Positions 18,246 through 27,707 of a stretch of DNA of 64,000 bases are shown here, piece by piece. Each line of letters begins with the position of its first letter. Position 1 is the stretch's first letter. This stretch comes from UA16 sp905478895. GTDB lineage: Bacteria > Bacteroidota > Bacteroidia > Flavobacteriales_D > Sanyastnellaceae. A program made the position numbers and the translations under genes. The notes under the pieces are model-generated. The model made no database searches. It was not told the DNA's origin and saw only the letters and a program-made list of their open reading frames with translations. The DNA lies in NCBI GenBank assembly GCA_943788495.1, contig CALSQO010000001.1, forward strand, positions 1,116,001-1,180,000, written 5' to 3'.

Positions 18246-18783
18246 GCTTCGGCTTTTATATGTGGGCGGACCGCTGGCATGGCTAGCGATGAAATACTAT
18301 GCGCTGGGCACCTGGACGTGGGAGGATTCCACACAATATGGCATCCTCCTGAACCTGGCCCTACTTACCTCCGTTGCAGCTCTGGGAACGCACCATGCTT
18401 TCCAACAGCATGGGCTAGACTTTCTGGAACGGTGGAAATTCGCTTCTCGAAAAACACTTTCATTCGCCTTGTTGCTGCCCTTGGGGTTGGGCATTTGGTA
18501 CTATGGAATTGCTTCGGATGCATTGGAAGCACGCAAAGCCATCAAAATGCAGCAAGTAGAAGCTCAAATCCTAAACGATGCGAGCTTTGAAGAGCTGGTC
18601 ACGGACAATCCGCTCTTACTGGAATCTGACCGCATGAGCATTGTCCAGCGTCAACAATCCAATATCGAAGTATTCTTCTCCCCTGTTTTCTATCTAGGCA
18701 TGGCAGCAATGGCATGGTCATTTGCTGGCCTTTTCATTGCTGCAATTTTCGCCTTCATATGGCCTAAAATTTGGGCAAGCTGA
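18238..18783 (+). CDS. DUF4199-type membrane protein
   Basis: A 181-aa integral membrane protein whose start overlaps the end of rho by 8 nt. Four hydrophobic segments are visible: LLYVGGPLAWLAMKYYAL (~5-22), YGILLNLALLTSVAALGTH (~34-52), LSFALLLPLGLGIWYYGIA (~74-92) and VFYLGMAAMAWSFAGLFIAAIFAFIWP (~151-177). Between segments three and four is a charged stretch with ...EELVTDNPLLLES. This layout matches DUF4199 proteins, small Bacteroidota membrane proteins of unknown function. It is probably co-transcribed with rho and the porT gene. Confidence 0.75.
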   Translation: MDKLRLLYVGGPLAWLAMKYYALGTWTWEDSTQYGILLNLALLTSVAALGTHHAFQQHGLDFLERWKFASRKTLSFALLLPLGLGIWYYGIASDALEARKAIKMQQVEAQILNDASFEELVTDNPLLLESDRMSIVQRQQSNIEVFFSPVFYLGMAAMAWSFAGLFIAAIFAFIWPKIWAS

Positions 18784-18902
18784 ATCAATTCGCATCCAAT
18801 TTTTTCTTCGTTCACTCCGTTATAGCTTTGTATTCTAACTTCCGCTTCAAACGCATGCAGCCGATTCCTTTCGACCCTTCCCAAAATACAGTCTTGCGCA
18901 GC

Positions 18903-19610
18903 ATGATGAGGACGGCGACATTGTGCGGGTTCATCTTCCTCGTCTCATGGGCAAGCCAAGCGCAAGGTGGGCGAAAAAATCTCGCTGCATTTGATGCCAA
19001 GAAATACCATTTCGGATTCTGCCTTGCGGGAAACCAAAGTGATTTCAATATCATTCAGCGACCAGATTTCACATTTTCAGACAGCTTAATCCAATTGGTT
19101 AACCAACCCCAAGCCGGTTTTAATCTAGCCTTGGTTGCCTCATGGAACATGACAAAAAATGTTCGATTGCGCTTTTTACCCGGCCTGTCCTTTCAAGATC
19201 GTACGTTGGAATACCATTTCCAAGAGGAAGATGATATTGCCATCAAAAGCAGACGCACTGAAGCCGTTTACCTCAATTTCCCCTTGCTTCTCAAGCTGCG
19301 CACAGATCGAATCGGAAATATGGCTGCTTTCGCGCTGGTAGGTGGTAAGCTAAGCAAAGACATGCAATCCCAAGAAGAGACGAACCAGCAATTGCAGAGC
19401 GAATACATTTTACGCTTAGAATCGGGCAATTCGTCGATCGATATCGGTGCAGGGGTTGATTTTTTTCTGCCTTTTTTTAAATTCAGTCTTGAAGGCAAAT
19501 TTGAAATGGGCCGCAGAAACATCCTGATCCAAGACGAGTCCGAATTTTCGGCCCCTTTGGAAGGACTGAAAACACGTTCCTTCATTCTTTCATTGTGCTT
19601 CGAAGGATGA
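18903..19610 (+). CDS. porT: T9SS outer-membrane protein PorT
   Basis: Beta-barrel outer-membrane protein of the PorT family, needed in studied species for type IX secretion. From ATG 18903 it has a signal peptide (MMRTATLCGFIFLVSWASQAQ) and 235 aa; an upstream ATG at 18855 is also in frame. Alternating beta strands follow: YHFGFCLAGNQSDFNII, QAGFNLALVASWNMTKNVRLRFLPGLSFQDR, AVYLNFPLLLKLRTDRIG, AAFALVGGKLS, SIDIGAGVDFFLPFFKFSLEGKF and the closing GLKTRSFILSLCFEG. The fixed order (FGF start, LRFLPGL, FPLLLK, GxGVDFFL, KTRSF) is that of PorT rather than of general porins. It agrees with the several T9SS cargo genes in this window. Confidence 0.83.
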   Translation: MMRTATLCGFIFLVSWASQAQGGRKNLAAFDAKKYHFGFCLAGNQSDFNIIQRPDFTFSDSLIQLVNQPQAGFNLALVASWNMTKNVRLRFLPGLSFQDRTLEYHFQEEDDIAIKSRRTEAVYLNFPLLLKLRTDRIGNMAAFALVGGKLSKDMQSQEETNQQLQSEYILRLESGNSSIDIGAGVDFFLPFFKFSLEGKFEMGRRNILIQDESEFSAPLEGLKTRSFILSLCFEG

Positions 19611-19617
19611 TGCTCAG

Positions 19618-21474
19618 ATGCTGAACGTTCTCCTTCCAAAAAGACATGCGCCCCGCTGGATAGTGACCGTTGTAGACATCAGCGTGAGCATTCTTGCACT
19701 CTACACTGCTGCTCTGCTCCGATTTGAATTTAGAATCCCCGAAGCAGAATGGATGATTTGGAAGGCTTTTCTGCCTGTTTTCATCACGGCACGACTGGCA
19801 GCATTCTTACTATTCAGCACATCCGCTGGAATCATCCGGCACACCGGACTGGAAGATGTCAAGCGAATTGCCATGTGCACGAGCGCGGTCACATTGGTCT
19901 TCGCTAGCGCCAACCTCATCGCTGCTCAATTGGGAAATGCCCCCTACTGGATTCCATTCAGCATTTTAGGCATAGAGTGGATTTTGACCACTGCAATTAT
20001 GGTTTCCAGTCGTTGGGTTGTCAAGTGGCTCTACCTCCAGAACAAGAGACATCCGGGGGTGAAAACCCACATTGCCATTTATGGCGCTGGCGAAGCAGGT
20101 CTTTTGGCCAAAGAGGCGATCGATCGAGAGCTGGGTGAGTCCGGAATGAAATTGATTGCCTTCATCGACGATGACCGAAATAAAATCGGTAAAAAAATCG
20201 AAGGGATTGACATTCTCAATCCCCACCAAGCCGAGATGATGTTTGCGGATGGACGCGTGGATCAAATGATCCTCTCCATTCAAAATCTCGACAAAGAAAA
20301 GCGACGCGTGATGGTTGATCTCGCACTGCGTCACGGCGTTCGTCCATTGGATGTACCCCCGGTGGAACGCTGGATCAATGGCGCCTTATCCTTTGGTCAA
20401 ATCAAAGAGTTGCGCATCGAAGATTTATTGGGACGGGAACCCATTGAATTGAATTCCCATCCCATCCATGAAAATATGCATGGGAAGCGGGTTGTCGTCA
20501 CAGGAGCTGCAGGGTCCATTGGATCTGAATTGGTTCGTCAACTGCTCGGTTACCAGCCCGCTGTGCTACTGGCTATTGACCAAGCTGAAACCCCGATGCA
20601 CGATCTCCATCTGGAACTCGTACAATTGGGAGTTGAGGCAACGGTCGACCTCCAAATAGGCGATGTACGTGACGCGGAGCAGATTCATGACACGCTGCAA
20701 TCATTCCAACCGGATGTAGTCTTTCATGCAGCCGCATACAAGCATGTGCCCATGATGGAAAAGCAACCTTGGCAGGCTTTCGACACCAATGCCATGGGAA
20801 GCCTAAACGTACTAATGGCGGCCGAGGCATCGGGGTGCCCCCGATTTATCTTCATATCCACTGACAAAGCCGTGAACCCCACAAGCGTCATGGGAGCCAC
20901 CAAACGCCTCGCAGAACTCTTGGTGTTGCAACGTGCAGCGACGTCCAAAACCCAGTGCGTTATCACCCGTTTTGGAAACGTACTCGGCAGCAACGGATCC
21001 GTCATTCCACTTTTCAAAAAGCAAATTGAAGCTGGCGGCCCGATCACAGTGACGGACAAAGAAGTCACTCGCTATTTCATGACCATTCCCGAAGCCGTAT
21101 CTCTTGTTCTTGAAGCTGCAGCCTTAGGAAAACAAGACGATGTATTCGTCTTTGATATGGGACAGTCCATCAAGATCATGGACCTTGCAAAGAAGATGAT
21201 TGCCTTGGCCGGAATGGAAGAAGGAAAGGACATTGAAGTAGCGATCACCGGACTGAGGCCTGGCGAAAAGATGCACGAGGAGTTACTTTCGAAACGCGAG
21301 TCTCTCCTGCCAACGCATCATCCAAAGATCATGCGTGCCAACACCCCACCTTCCTTAAAGGCAATGGACGTTGAGCGCATCATTGCCCTCTCTCAAACCA
21401 AAGGCGCTCATCAAGAAACATTATCGCTTTTGCACGCACTCATTCCAGAATACAGTTCCCACAAAAACGGGTAA
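19618..21474 (+). CDS. CapD/PglF/WbpM-type nucleotide-sugar 4,6-dehydratase
   Basis: Membrane-bound short-chain dehydrogenase acting on UDP-N-acetyl-hexosamine in surface-polysaccharide synthesis. The 618 aa begin with four hydrophobic helices (res ~10-140). A CoA-binding-like Rossmann domain follows (IAIYGAGEAGLLAKEAI, ~145-260). The catalytic domain starts at VVVTGAAGSIGSELVRQ (~290), with DVRDAEQIH, VFHAAAYKHVPMMEKQP and STDKAVNPTSVMGATKRLAE. The last carries the TDKA...K arrangement where classical SDRs have Tyr-x3-Lys, as in this family. Length and order match PglF/WbpM. It lies 7 nt after porT in the same operon. Exact sugar product cannot be read from the sequence. Confidence 0.92.
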   Translation: MLNVLLPKRHAPRWIVTVVDISVSILALYTAALLRFEFRIPEAEWMIWKAFLPVFITARLAAFLLFSTSAGIIRHTGLEDVKRIAMCTSAVTLVFASANLIAAQLGNAPYWIPFSILGIEWILTTAIMVSSRWVVKWLYLQNKRHPGVKTHIAIYGAGEAGLLAKEAIDRELGESGMKLIAFIDDDRNKIGKKIEGIDILNPHQAEMMFADGRVDQMILSIQNLDKEKRRVMVDLALRHGVRPLDVPPVERWINGALSFGQIKELRIEDLLGREPIELNSHPIHENMHGKRVVVTGAAGSIGSELVRQLLGYQPAVLLAIDQAETPMHDLHLELVQLGVEATVDLQIGDVRDAEQIHDTLQSFQPDVVFHAAAYKHVPMMEKQPWQAFDTNAMGSLNVLMAAEASGCPRFIFISTDKAVNPTSVMGATKRLAELLVLQRAATSKTQCVITRFGNVLGSNGSVIPLFKKQIEAGGPITVTDKEVTRYFMTIPEAVSLVLEAAALGKQDDVFVFDMGQSIKIMDLAKKMIALAGMEEGKDIEVAITGLRPGEKMHEELLSKRESLLPTHHPKIMRANTPPSLKAMDVERIIALSQTKGAHQETLSLLHALIPEYSSHKNG

Positions 21475-21490
21475 AGGTTACTGTCCAATC

Positions 21491-22108
21491 ATGCCGGAAC
21501 ACATGCAACCTCAAGACTCATTTCTGACATTAGCCGGTCCCGCCTCCGGCATGTATAAAGTCAAGGGTTCGAAGCATTTTGGTTACGTATTTCCGCTAAA
21601 GGCTGAAGATGAAGTCGATGATCATTTGAAAAGCCTCAGAAAAAAGTACCACGATGCCCGGCACCATGCATATGCCTATCGGCTTGGAATCCATGGCGAT
21701 ACTTGGAAGACATCCGATGATGGCGAACCCAGCAATAGTGCTGGCCCACCCATATTAGGAGCGTTCAAAAGCATGAACGTAACCAACTGCCTCGGAGTGG
21801 TGATCCGGTATTTCGGAGGTACCAAGCTGGGTGTTGGCGGGCTAATTGAAGCCTATCGAACGGCTACGCGCTGCGCGCTCGAAGCCGCTGAAATAAAAGA
21901 AGAAGTCCTTTTGACCACCTTCAAGGTTTCGTTTCCATACGATCTAATGGGAGCCATTATGAATCACTTCGATAAGTGGAAGGCAAAGCCGACAGAACAA
22001 ATCTTTTTGGAATCGTGCACCATCATCGTGGAAATCAGACGGGGACAGGCGGACGCCTTTGAACGTGCGTCTCAGGGAATATTCGGCACGGATGTTGAGC
22101 GGATTTAA
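21491..22108 (+). CDS. YigZ/IMPACT family protein
   Basis: A 205-aa cytosolic protein of the YigZ (UPF0029, IMPACT N-terminal) family. Signature blocks: KGSKHFGYVFPLKAEDEV (~24), ARHHAYAYRLG, DDGEPSNSAGPPILGAF (~80) and VVIRYFGGTKLGVGGLIEAYR (~107). The C-terminal ~70 residues form the ferredoxin-like DUF1949-type region. I chose ATG 21491; a long in-frame extension upstream overlaps the previous gene and is not conserved in the family. Function in bacteria is not settled; a link to ribosome or translation control is suspected from IMPACT. It is the last gene before the terminator at 22145. Confidence 0.9.
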   Translation: MPEHMQPQDSFLTLAGPASGMYKVKGSKHFGYVFPLKAEDEVDDHLKSLRKKYHDARHHAYAYRLGIHGDTWKTSDDGEPSNSAGPPILGAFKSMNVTNCLGVVIRYFGGTKLGVGGLIEAYRTATRCALEAAEIKEEVLLTTFKVSFPYDLMGAIMNHFDKWKAKPTEQIFLESCTIIVEIRRGQADAFERASQGIFGTDVERI

Positions 22109-22144
22109 TCAAGCAGTCCCCACCCATTCCTTGAGATAAAAAAA

Positions 22145-22175
22145 AACAGCAGCCTTCTGGCTGCTGTTCTTTTTT
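22145..22175. terminator. Bidirectional intrinsic terminator
   Basis: A perfect 10-bp stem AACAGCAGCC / GGCTGCTGTT with loop TTCT at 22145-22168 is followed by a T-run on the plus strand and preceded by an A-run (T-run on the minus strand). It can stop the rho-to-yigZ operon on the plus strand and the 22194-25001 gene on the minus strand. Confidence 0.9.
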
Positions 22176-22193
22176 CATCAGAAATTCCAATTC

Positions 22194-25001
22194 TTACTGC
22201 AAGATCACCTGCTTAATCATGGCGCCTTCTTCTGAGTTCAATCGGAACACATACGTGCCTTTGGCCAAGTCTGACCAATCCAACCATTCACCTGATGTGG
22301 CCATGCCCTGATCGACAAGCATTCCGGTAGTCGACATCAAACTCCACTCGAATGGTGTGTTGGACATTCCATTCGCATTCAATTGAACGCGTCCATTGGA
22401 GGGATTCGGATACAAATCCAACGTGACCTCAAAATCTTCTGATATTCCGGTCACATTGATGGTGAAAGGAATGCGTTCCGATGCACATGCAATGGATGGA
22501 GTCTGAACCACCCAATTGTAGAAGAAGTAGTAATAATTATACGCATTGTTTCCACCAGCTGTGCTCTGCGTAATTGAAGCCAAATCCCCAATGGCATAAG
22601 GATAAGCCATCTCTGTATCTGGGGCGTCACGCCACAGCTGAGGATCATTATCCAAACTACGCAAGCCGTAATCGTTGCCCTGCTCCAACTCAAAATCCAG
22701 CTCAAGAGTGTTCATGCCATCAGCAACTTCGAAGACAGCGGATGCCACCACGTTGCCTTCAGAATCAACGACACCGATTTCGCGGTCACCCGCGCCGTTC
22801 GCATAAACGTCAACGCTGCGGATCACGATGTCTTCGTATGCATCGAATAGCAACCAACGAATGCTGTTATCATGGTATTGACCATCACCTGTGTCAGCGC
22901 GACCTCCTGATCCTTCGACCATATCTTCAGCTGAGATGTCCTCGACCCATACGGTTGTTGACGATTGTGCGTCCAACTCGTAAGTTGCTCCAACGGCCAT
23001 TGCTTCAGAGGCAGTCTCGGAGTCATACCAATGGGTTGTTTCTGAAGATGACTCCAGTGTGATGACTTGCGGTCCGTCTAATTCAGAAGGACCCGTGATT
23101 ACCGGTGTATCAGGTGCTTCCAATACGAGCACCATGAATTCCGCCGATGGATTTGCGTTTCCGCAGATATCAGTAACTGTCAAGAAATACGTGCCGGACT
23201 CTGTGACGTTAATGCTTTGCGTTTCCTCTCCATTGGACCATGTCCAGTCTCCTGAACTCTCTGACACCAAATCAACAGAACCACCTTCACAGAAGCTCAA
23301 TTCTCCCAGTGCAGTCACCACGGGAGCCTCAGCCGTTACGACTTGCACCGACACCACCGTTGAAACGGCTGCACATCCATCTGCGTCGTAAGCGGTTACG
23401 CTATAGTTGCCGGTCTCACCCACCACCAAGGTGGATTCCGTGGTTCCATTGGACCACGCGTAACTCGCAAAATCGCCTTCTACGATCAAATCAACCGTTT
23501 CTCCTGGGCAAATGGATGTCTCTCCACTAACAGTCAGGATCAAATCCGTCATGCATGGTGCTTCGAGCAAGTTGTGGTATTGGTCGATGCCAGGATTCTC
23601 AATGATGGTCACCATACCGCTTGGCCAATTAATGGTGGCCGTCTCAATGCTTTCATTTTCACCCAATCCAAACATGCAGGCAAATGTGTTGGTGATGCCA
23701 TAGCTTTCTCCTGCCCGAACCTCTCGAATTTGCGTGCCAAAGGCACCCGTGATCACCACGGTCGCTCCAACAGCGTCTTTGTTGGATTCAATGCCTTCCA
23801 AGTCGAAAGCAATCCAATGATTGGCATTGCCTTGATTCAACCATAAAATATCATCGTTGTTGTTATCAGGACTATTGTATCCATTGCCGTAGCTCGCGTA
23901 CAAATCTGCAAAGCCGTCTCGGTTTACATCTCCAACAGCAAAGCTGTGCATGGTGTCCCCAGCAACGAAGGTGTTCACCTCTGTGAATGTTCCGTCTCCA
24001 TTGTTGTGGAAATAAGAATGGAAACCTCCTGAGATCAAAACATCAACGAATCCATCGTTGTCAAAGTCAGTCATCTTTGCTTGCAACACAAAACCACTAG
24101 CTCCCAAGCCCGCTTCGTCCGTAACGTCGGTGAAGTATCCACTGCCATCGTTTTGCAACAACTTCATGGTGGTTGAGTGGTTGGTCAAGTAACAATCGAA
24201 GTCCCCATCGTTGTCATAGTCCGCGTAGTCTACGGTCCAGCTCTGCTCATTCAAGACCAGACCTCGCTCCTCCGCCACTTCTGACCATGTGCCATCGCCG
24301 TTGTTCATCCAGATTTGGTTGATGCGGCGTGGGTCATTTGGGTCCGAAACAAACTGACGGCACTTCGCGATGGTTAAATCCAAATCCCCATCATGATCGA
24401 AATCACAGAAGACCGTTCCATAGTTACCACTGTGGTCGGTGGATGGGTAGTCGCTGTAATCATAATTGGTGAGGTCGATGAGGTCCGCATCGAAATCCAA
24501 CGCCGAACCATTTCCTTTCCAAGTGCGTGAGAGCGCATCATCATGGCATCCGAAGACATCGAGCTGGCCATCGTTGTCGATGTCCGCAAAGTTGCAGGCC
24601 TGCATGAACATTGAGCCATTCTCGAGGTCGAAGTCTGACCACTGCCCTATTCCGTCGATGTGCTTCACGTGCACGCCATCGTAAGATCCACCCGAAAAAA
24701 CGTCTTTGTGTCCATCGTTATCGTAATCGCCGATGGTCATGCCCCACTGGTTGTTATTTGAAACATCCCCGTAGTTCACTTCAGTAAATTCGCCCGAACC
24801 ATTTTGGTACAAAACTTTTACAGTCGTAGACCCATCCAAGACAACAATGTCGTCATAGCCATCGTTGTCCATGTCGGTGAAGCCGACGCAGTTGCCGCTG
24901 TTGTAACTGTCTGGCAGCGACGAAGAAGCATTGGAGAAGGTCTGAGCGTTAGATGCTAACGCCAATAAGAGTGCCATGGCACTAAGAGAGAAATTGCGCA
25001 T
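22194..25001 (-). CDS. FG-GAP/ASPIC-UnbV repeat surface protein with T9SS sorting domain
   Basis: A 935-aa secreted protein. After a signal peptide (MRNFSLSAMALLLALASNAQ) come seven or more FG-GAP/VCBS blades (~25-395), each with a calcium-binding DxDxDG loop such as DMDNDGYDD, DYDNDGHKD, DIDNDGQLD and DFDNDGFVD. An ASPIC/UnbV domain follows (~400-490, AVGATVVITGAFGTQIREVRAGESYG). Two Ig-like modules start SGETSICPGETVDL and LGELSFCEGGSVDL. A further beta domain of about 200 aa follows, and then a type A T9SS sorting domain (VTLDLYPNPSNGRVQLNA to MIKQVILQ). The propeller plus Ig modules suggest adhesion or carbohydrate contact outside the cell; no enzyme motif is visible. The gene stands alone between two plus-strand operons. 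Confidence 0.88.
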   Translation of the reverse strand: MRNFSLSAMALLLALASNAQTFSNASSSLPDSYNSGNCVGFTDMDNDGYDDIVVLDGSTTVKVLYQNGSGEFTEVNYGDVSNNNQWGMTIGDYDNDGHKDVFSGGSYDGVHVKHIDGIGQWSDFDLENGSMFMQACNFADIDNDGQLDVFGCHDDALSRTWKGNGSALDFDADLIDLTNYDYSDYPSTDHSGNYGTVFCDFDHDGDLDLTIAKCRQFVSDPNDPRRINQIWMNNGDGTWSEVAEERGLVLNEQSWTVDYADYDNDGDFDCYLTNHSTTMKLLQNDGSGYFTDVTDEAGLGASGFVLQAKMTDFDNDGFVDVLISGGFHSYFHNNGDGTFTEVNTFVAGDTMHSFAVGDVNRDGFADLYASYGNGYNSPDNNNDDILWLNQGNANHWIAFDLEGIESNKDAVGATVVITGAFGTQIREVRAGESYGITNTFACMFGLGENESIETATINWPSGMVTIIENPGIDQYHNLLEAPCMTDLILTVSGETSICPGETVDLIVEGDFASYAWSNGTTESTLVVGETGNYSVTAYDADGCAAVSTVVSVQVVTAEAPVVTALGELSFCEGGSVDLVSESSGDWTWSNGEETQSINVTESGTYFLTVTDICGNANPSAEFMVLVLEAPDTPVITGPSELDGPQVITLESSSETTHWYDSETASEAMAVGATYELDAQSSTTVWVEDISAEDMVEGSGGRADTGDGQYHDNSIRWLLFDAYEDIVIRSVDVYANGAGDREIGVVDSEGNVVASAVFEVADGMNTLELDFELEQGNDYGLRSLDNDPQLWRDAPDTEMAYPYAIGDLASITQSTAGGNNAYNYYYFFYNWVVQTPSIACASERIPFTINVTGISEDFEVTLDLYPNPSNGRVQLNANGMSNTPFEWSLMSTTGMLVDQGMATSGEWLDWSDLAKGTYVFRLNSEEGAMIKQVILQ

Positions 25002-25112
25002 GTGAAATGGTTTCAGAATTCAGGTGTTGCAATATAACAGCGAAATCCGCAAATGGTTGCAAAAATTCATAATGAACCGACCACATAAGGGATGAGCACC
25101 TTCATTCTGGTT

Positions 25113-25120
25113 TAAATTCG
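25113..25120 (+). promoter_or_regulatory. Start-adjacent -7-like box before mtaB
   Basis: TAAATTCG lies 4 nt before ATG 25125 and differs from TAnnTTTG by one base. No convincing -33 TTTG is seen at the usual distance. If used, the mRNA would be leaderless. Confidence 0.35.
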
Positions 25121-25124
25121 CTCC

Positions 25125-26423
25125 ATGACTCCCGGAGGAACAGCGGCATTTCACACCCTTGGATGCAAGCTCAATTTCAGCGAAACATCAACGATAGCCC
25201 GTGATTTGGCCGACGCCGGTTATGCGCGCGTCGGAATCGATGATGCTCCTGATGTTGTTGTGATTAACACCTGCAGCGTTACAGATCAAGCTGACGCCAA
25301 ATGCCGAAACGCAGTCCGGAGAGCGCGCAATGGAAATCCCGATGCTTTCGTTGCCGTTGTTGGCTGCTACGCGCAGCTAAAACCCCAGGAAATCAGCCAA
25401 ATTGAGGGCGTAAACCTCGTCCTCGGCGCGCAGGAAAAATTCAACCTCCCGAAGCATCTCCTCCAGATGCAGCCAGATGATCCCGCTGCCATTGATGTCA
25501 ATCCCATCAAAGAAGTAAAGGCTTTTGTTCCCGGATTTTCGAGCAATGACCGAACGCGGGCTTTTTTAAAAGTCCAAGATGGCTGCGATTATTTTTGCTC
25601 CTTTTGCACCATTCCACTCGCACGCGGCAGGTCGCGGAATGCAACGATTGCCGAAACCCTTCAGATGGCTGGAAAAGCAGTTGATTCAGGTGCGAAGGAA
25701 ATCGTTTTGACCGGAGTGAATATCGGCGATTTTGGGAAAAGCACTGGGGAGAACTTCTTGGATCTCGTGCAGGAGCTGGATCGTGCCATCGCTGTCCCTC
25801 GCATGCGAATCAGCAGCATAGAGCCGAATCTTTTGGATGAAACCATCATTGACTATGTCAGCAGAAGCCAACGCTTCCAGCCACATTTTCACATTCCGCT
25901 GCAAAGCGGTTCGGATCGCATCTTAAAATCGATGCGCCGGCGTTACCGCACCGACCTGTACGCGGAACGCATCGCACGAATTCGGCAAAGGATGCCACTC
26001 GCGAGCATCGGAGTAGACGTCATCACAGGCTTTCCAGGAGAAGACGAAGATGCATTTCAAGAGACGTATTCATTCCTCCAAGGGCTGCCGATCAGCTATC
26101 TTCATGTCTTCACCTACTCCGAACGTGACAAAACCACGGCTGTGCGTTTGGAAGAATCCGTTCCGGTACCCATTCGTAAGGAGCGCACAAAAATATTACG
26201 AACCCTGTCCTTGAAAAAACAGCGCGCCCACTACGAACAGTTCCTGGCGCAATCGCGCGAAGTGCTTTTTGAAGATTCTGTTGAAGACGGACTGCGCTTT
26301 GGATATACACCCGAATACGTCCGGGTGGGTGTCGACGCCTCAGAAGTGTCCGCCAACGAAATCGCCGAAATTCGTTTACAAACCATTCGAGCAGCTGGTT
26401 TCATACAAGGCCATCGCCATTAA
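25125..26423 (+). CDS. mtaB: tRNA t6A37 methylthiotransferase MtaB
   Basis: Radical-SAM enzyme adding the methylthio group to t6A at position 37 of ANN-decoding tRNAs, giving ms2t6A. The UPF0004 N-terminal domain holds the three cluster Cys (HTLGCKLNFSE, INTCSVTDQAD, VVGCYAQ). The radical-SAM domain has the CxxxCxxC motif in DGCDYFCSFCTIPLARGRSRN (~res 152-160). Later blocks SIEPNLLDE, FHIPLQSGSDRILKSMRRRY and GVDVITGFPGEDE are typical of MtaB rather than MiaB or RimO. The C-terminus carries a TRAM-like region. At 432 aa it has normal length. lgt follows after 13 nt. Confidence 0.93.
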   Translation: MTPGGTAAFHTLGCKLNFSETSTIARDLADAGYARVGIDDAPDVVVINTCSVTDQADAKCRNAVRRARNGNPDAFVAVVGCYAQLKPQEISQIEGVNLVLGAQEKFNLPKHLLQMQPDDPAAIDVNPIKEVKAFVPGFSSNDRTRAFLKVQDGCDYFCSFCTIPLARGRSRNATIAETLQMAGKAVDSGAKEIVLTGVNIGDFGKSTGENFLDLVQELDRAIAVPRMRISSIEPNLLDETIIDYVSRSQRFQPHFHIPLQSGSDRILKSMRRRYRTDLYAERIARIRQRMPLASIGVDVITGFPGEDEDAFQETYSFLQGLPISYLHVFTYSERDKTTAVRLEESVPVPIRKERTKILRTLSLKKQRAHYEQFLAQSREVLFEDSVEDGLRFGYTPEYVRVGVDASEVSANEIAEIRLQTIRAAGFIQGHRH

Positions 26424-26436
26424 CGCCATCGATTCA

Positions 26437-27639
26437 ATGTATCCAACACTCTACCACGCATTCTTTGACCTTTTTGGATGGGACTTCCCTGCGCTCAAGT
26501 TGATCAACTCCTTTGGCCTTTTCGTTGCGCTTGCCTTTGTCACCGCCGCAGCCACCCTCAAACGGGAGATGGATCGCAAACAAAAACTGGGAATCTTTGA
26601 GGCATCCACCGTGACCGTGCAAAGCGGTGGACCTGTGTCGTTTGTCGAATGGCTGACACAAGGTCTCATTGGATTCCTCATCGGATGGAAATTTATCTAT
26701 TTATTCTACAACTCTAAAGAGCTTTTTTCCAGCGGTTTACCTCAGTCTCATTTGTTCAGTTTAGAAGGCAGTATTGGACTCGGAATTGTTTGCGCCGGAC
26801 TCATGGTGGGATGGAAATGGTGGGAAACCCGCGCAACTCGTTCGAAGCCCATAAAAACCGAAAAACTCCAAGTGCCAGCCCATACCCATGTCGGTGGAAT
26901 TGTAGCTGCAGCTGCCATTGGAGGCGTCGCAGGAGCCAAGCTGTTCCACCTGTTTGAGTACCCAGACGAACTGGTTCGATTTTTCACAGATCCTTCTCTT
27001 TCCAATTTCCTCGGTGGCCTCACTATTTACGGTGGTTTGATTGTTGGTGGACTTGCTGTTTATGTTTACGCCAAGAAGAACGGCATACATTTCTTGCATT
27101 TGGCGGACTCCGTTGCCCCCGGATTGATGCTCGGATATGGCGTCGGACGCATCGGATGCCAGGTCAGTGGAGATGGCGACTGGGGCATCCCAAATTCAAA
27201 TCCAATGCCCGATTGGCTCAGTTGGCTGCCGGACTGGATGTGGTCGTATTCATTCCCCAACAATGTCAATGGAGTTTTTGGCGAGCGAATGGCCGGTTAC
27301 ACCGGGAAACTCATAGGCCCCTCAGACCCATGGCCCATTTTTGAAGGTTACGGCACCTATTTAGACCCGGGTGTTTACCCGACCGCTTTTTACGAAACCC
27401 TCATGGCAACTGGAATCTTCTGCGTACTCTGGTCCGTTCGAAAGCGATTCAAGATCCCTGGCACATTGTTCGCTTTGTACTGCATGTTCAATGGAGCAGA
27501 GCGATTTTTCATCGAAAAAATCCGGGTAAACGCCGTCATGGATTTCGCGGGCATGGAATTCACACAAGCCGAATTAATCTCTACCCTCACCTTCTTAGGC
27601 GGCGGCACGCTTCTTTGGTTTTTGCGCCGTAGCAAATGA
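26437..27639 (+). CDS. lgt: Prolipoprotein diacylglyceryl transferase
   Basis: Inner-membrane enzyme that transfers diacylglycerol from phosphatidylglycerol to the lipobox Cys of prolipoproteins, needed for the SusD-type and other lipoproteins in this window. From ATG 26437 it is 400 aa with about seven hydrophobic helices. The Lgt signature appears in its Bacteroidota form: GLTIYGGLIVGGLAVYVYAKK, DSVAPGLMLGYGVGRIGCQVSGDGDWG, and near the C-terminus FYETLMATGIF and GAERFFIEKIRVN. It is longer than E. coli Lgt (291 aa) because of a loop after GDGDWG and an extended N-terminal part, as seen in Bacteroidota homologues. Confidence 0.92.
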   Translation: MYPTLYHAFFDLFGWDFPALKLINSFGLFVALAFVTAAATLKREMDRKQKLGIFEASTVTVQSGGPVSFVEWLTQGLIGFLIGWKFIYLFYNSKELFSSGLPQSHLFSLEGSIGLGIVCAGLMVGWKWWETRATRSKPIKTEKLQVPAHTHVGGIVAAAAIGGVAGAKLFHLFEYPDELVRFFTDPSLSNFLGGLTIYGGLIVGGLAVYVYAKKNGIHFLHLADSVAPGLMLGYGVGRIGCQVSGDGDWGIPNSNPMPDWLSWLPDWMWSYSFPNNVNGVFGERMAGYTGKLIGPSDPWPIFEGYGTYLDPGVYPTAFYETLMATGIFCVLWSVRKRFKIPGTLFALYCMFNGAERFFIEKIRVNAVMDFAGMEFTQAELISTLTFLGGGTLLWFLRRSK

Positions 27640-27707
27640 ATGGGTTTTCCAGACATGTCCGTTGACGATTAAACCTTCCGTTTTTCGATGCTTCTCAATT
27701 GAAACGG

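Noticed and set aside
21371..21490. 40-residue N-terminal extension of YigZ
   Set aside because: It lies fully inside the preceding dehydratase gene and does not resemble the family.
22801..23391. Plus-strand frames within the FG-GAP gene
   Set aside because: They are shadows of the Ig-like coding region with low-complexity content and no recognisable domain.
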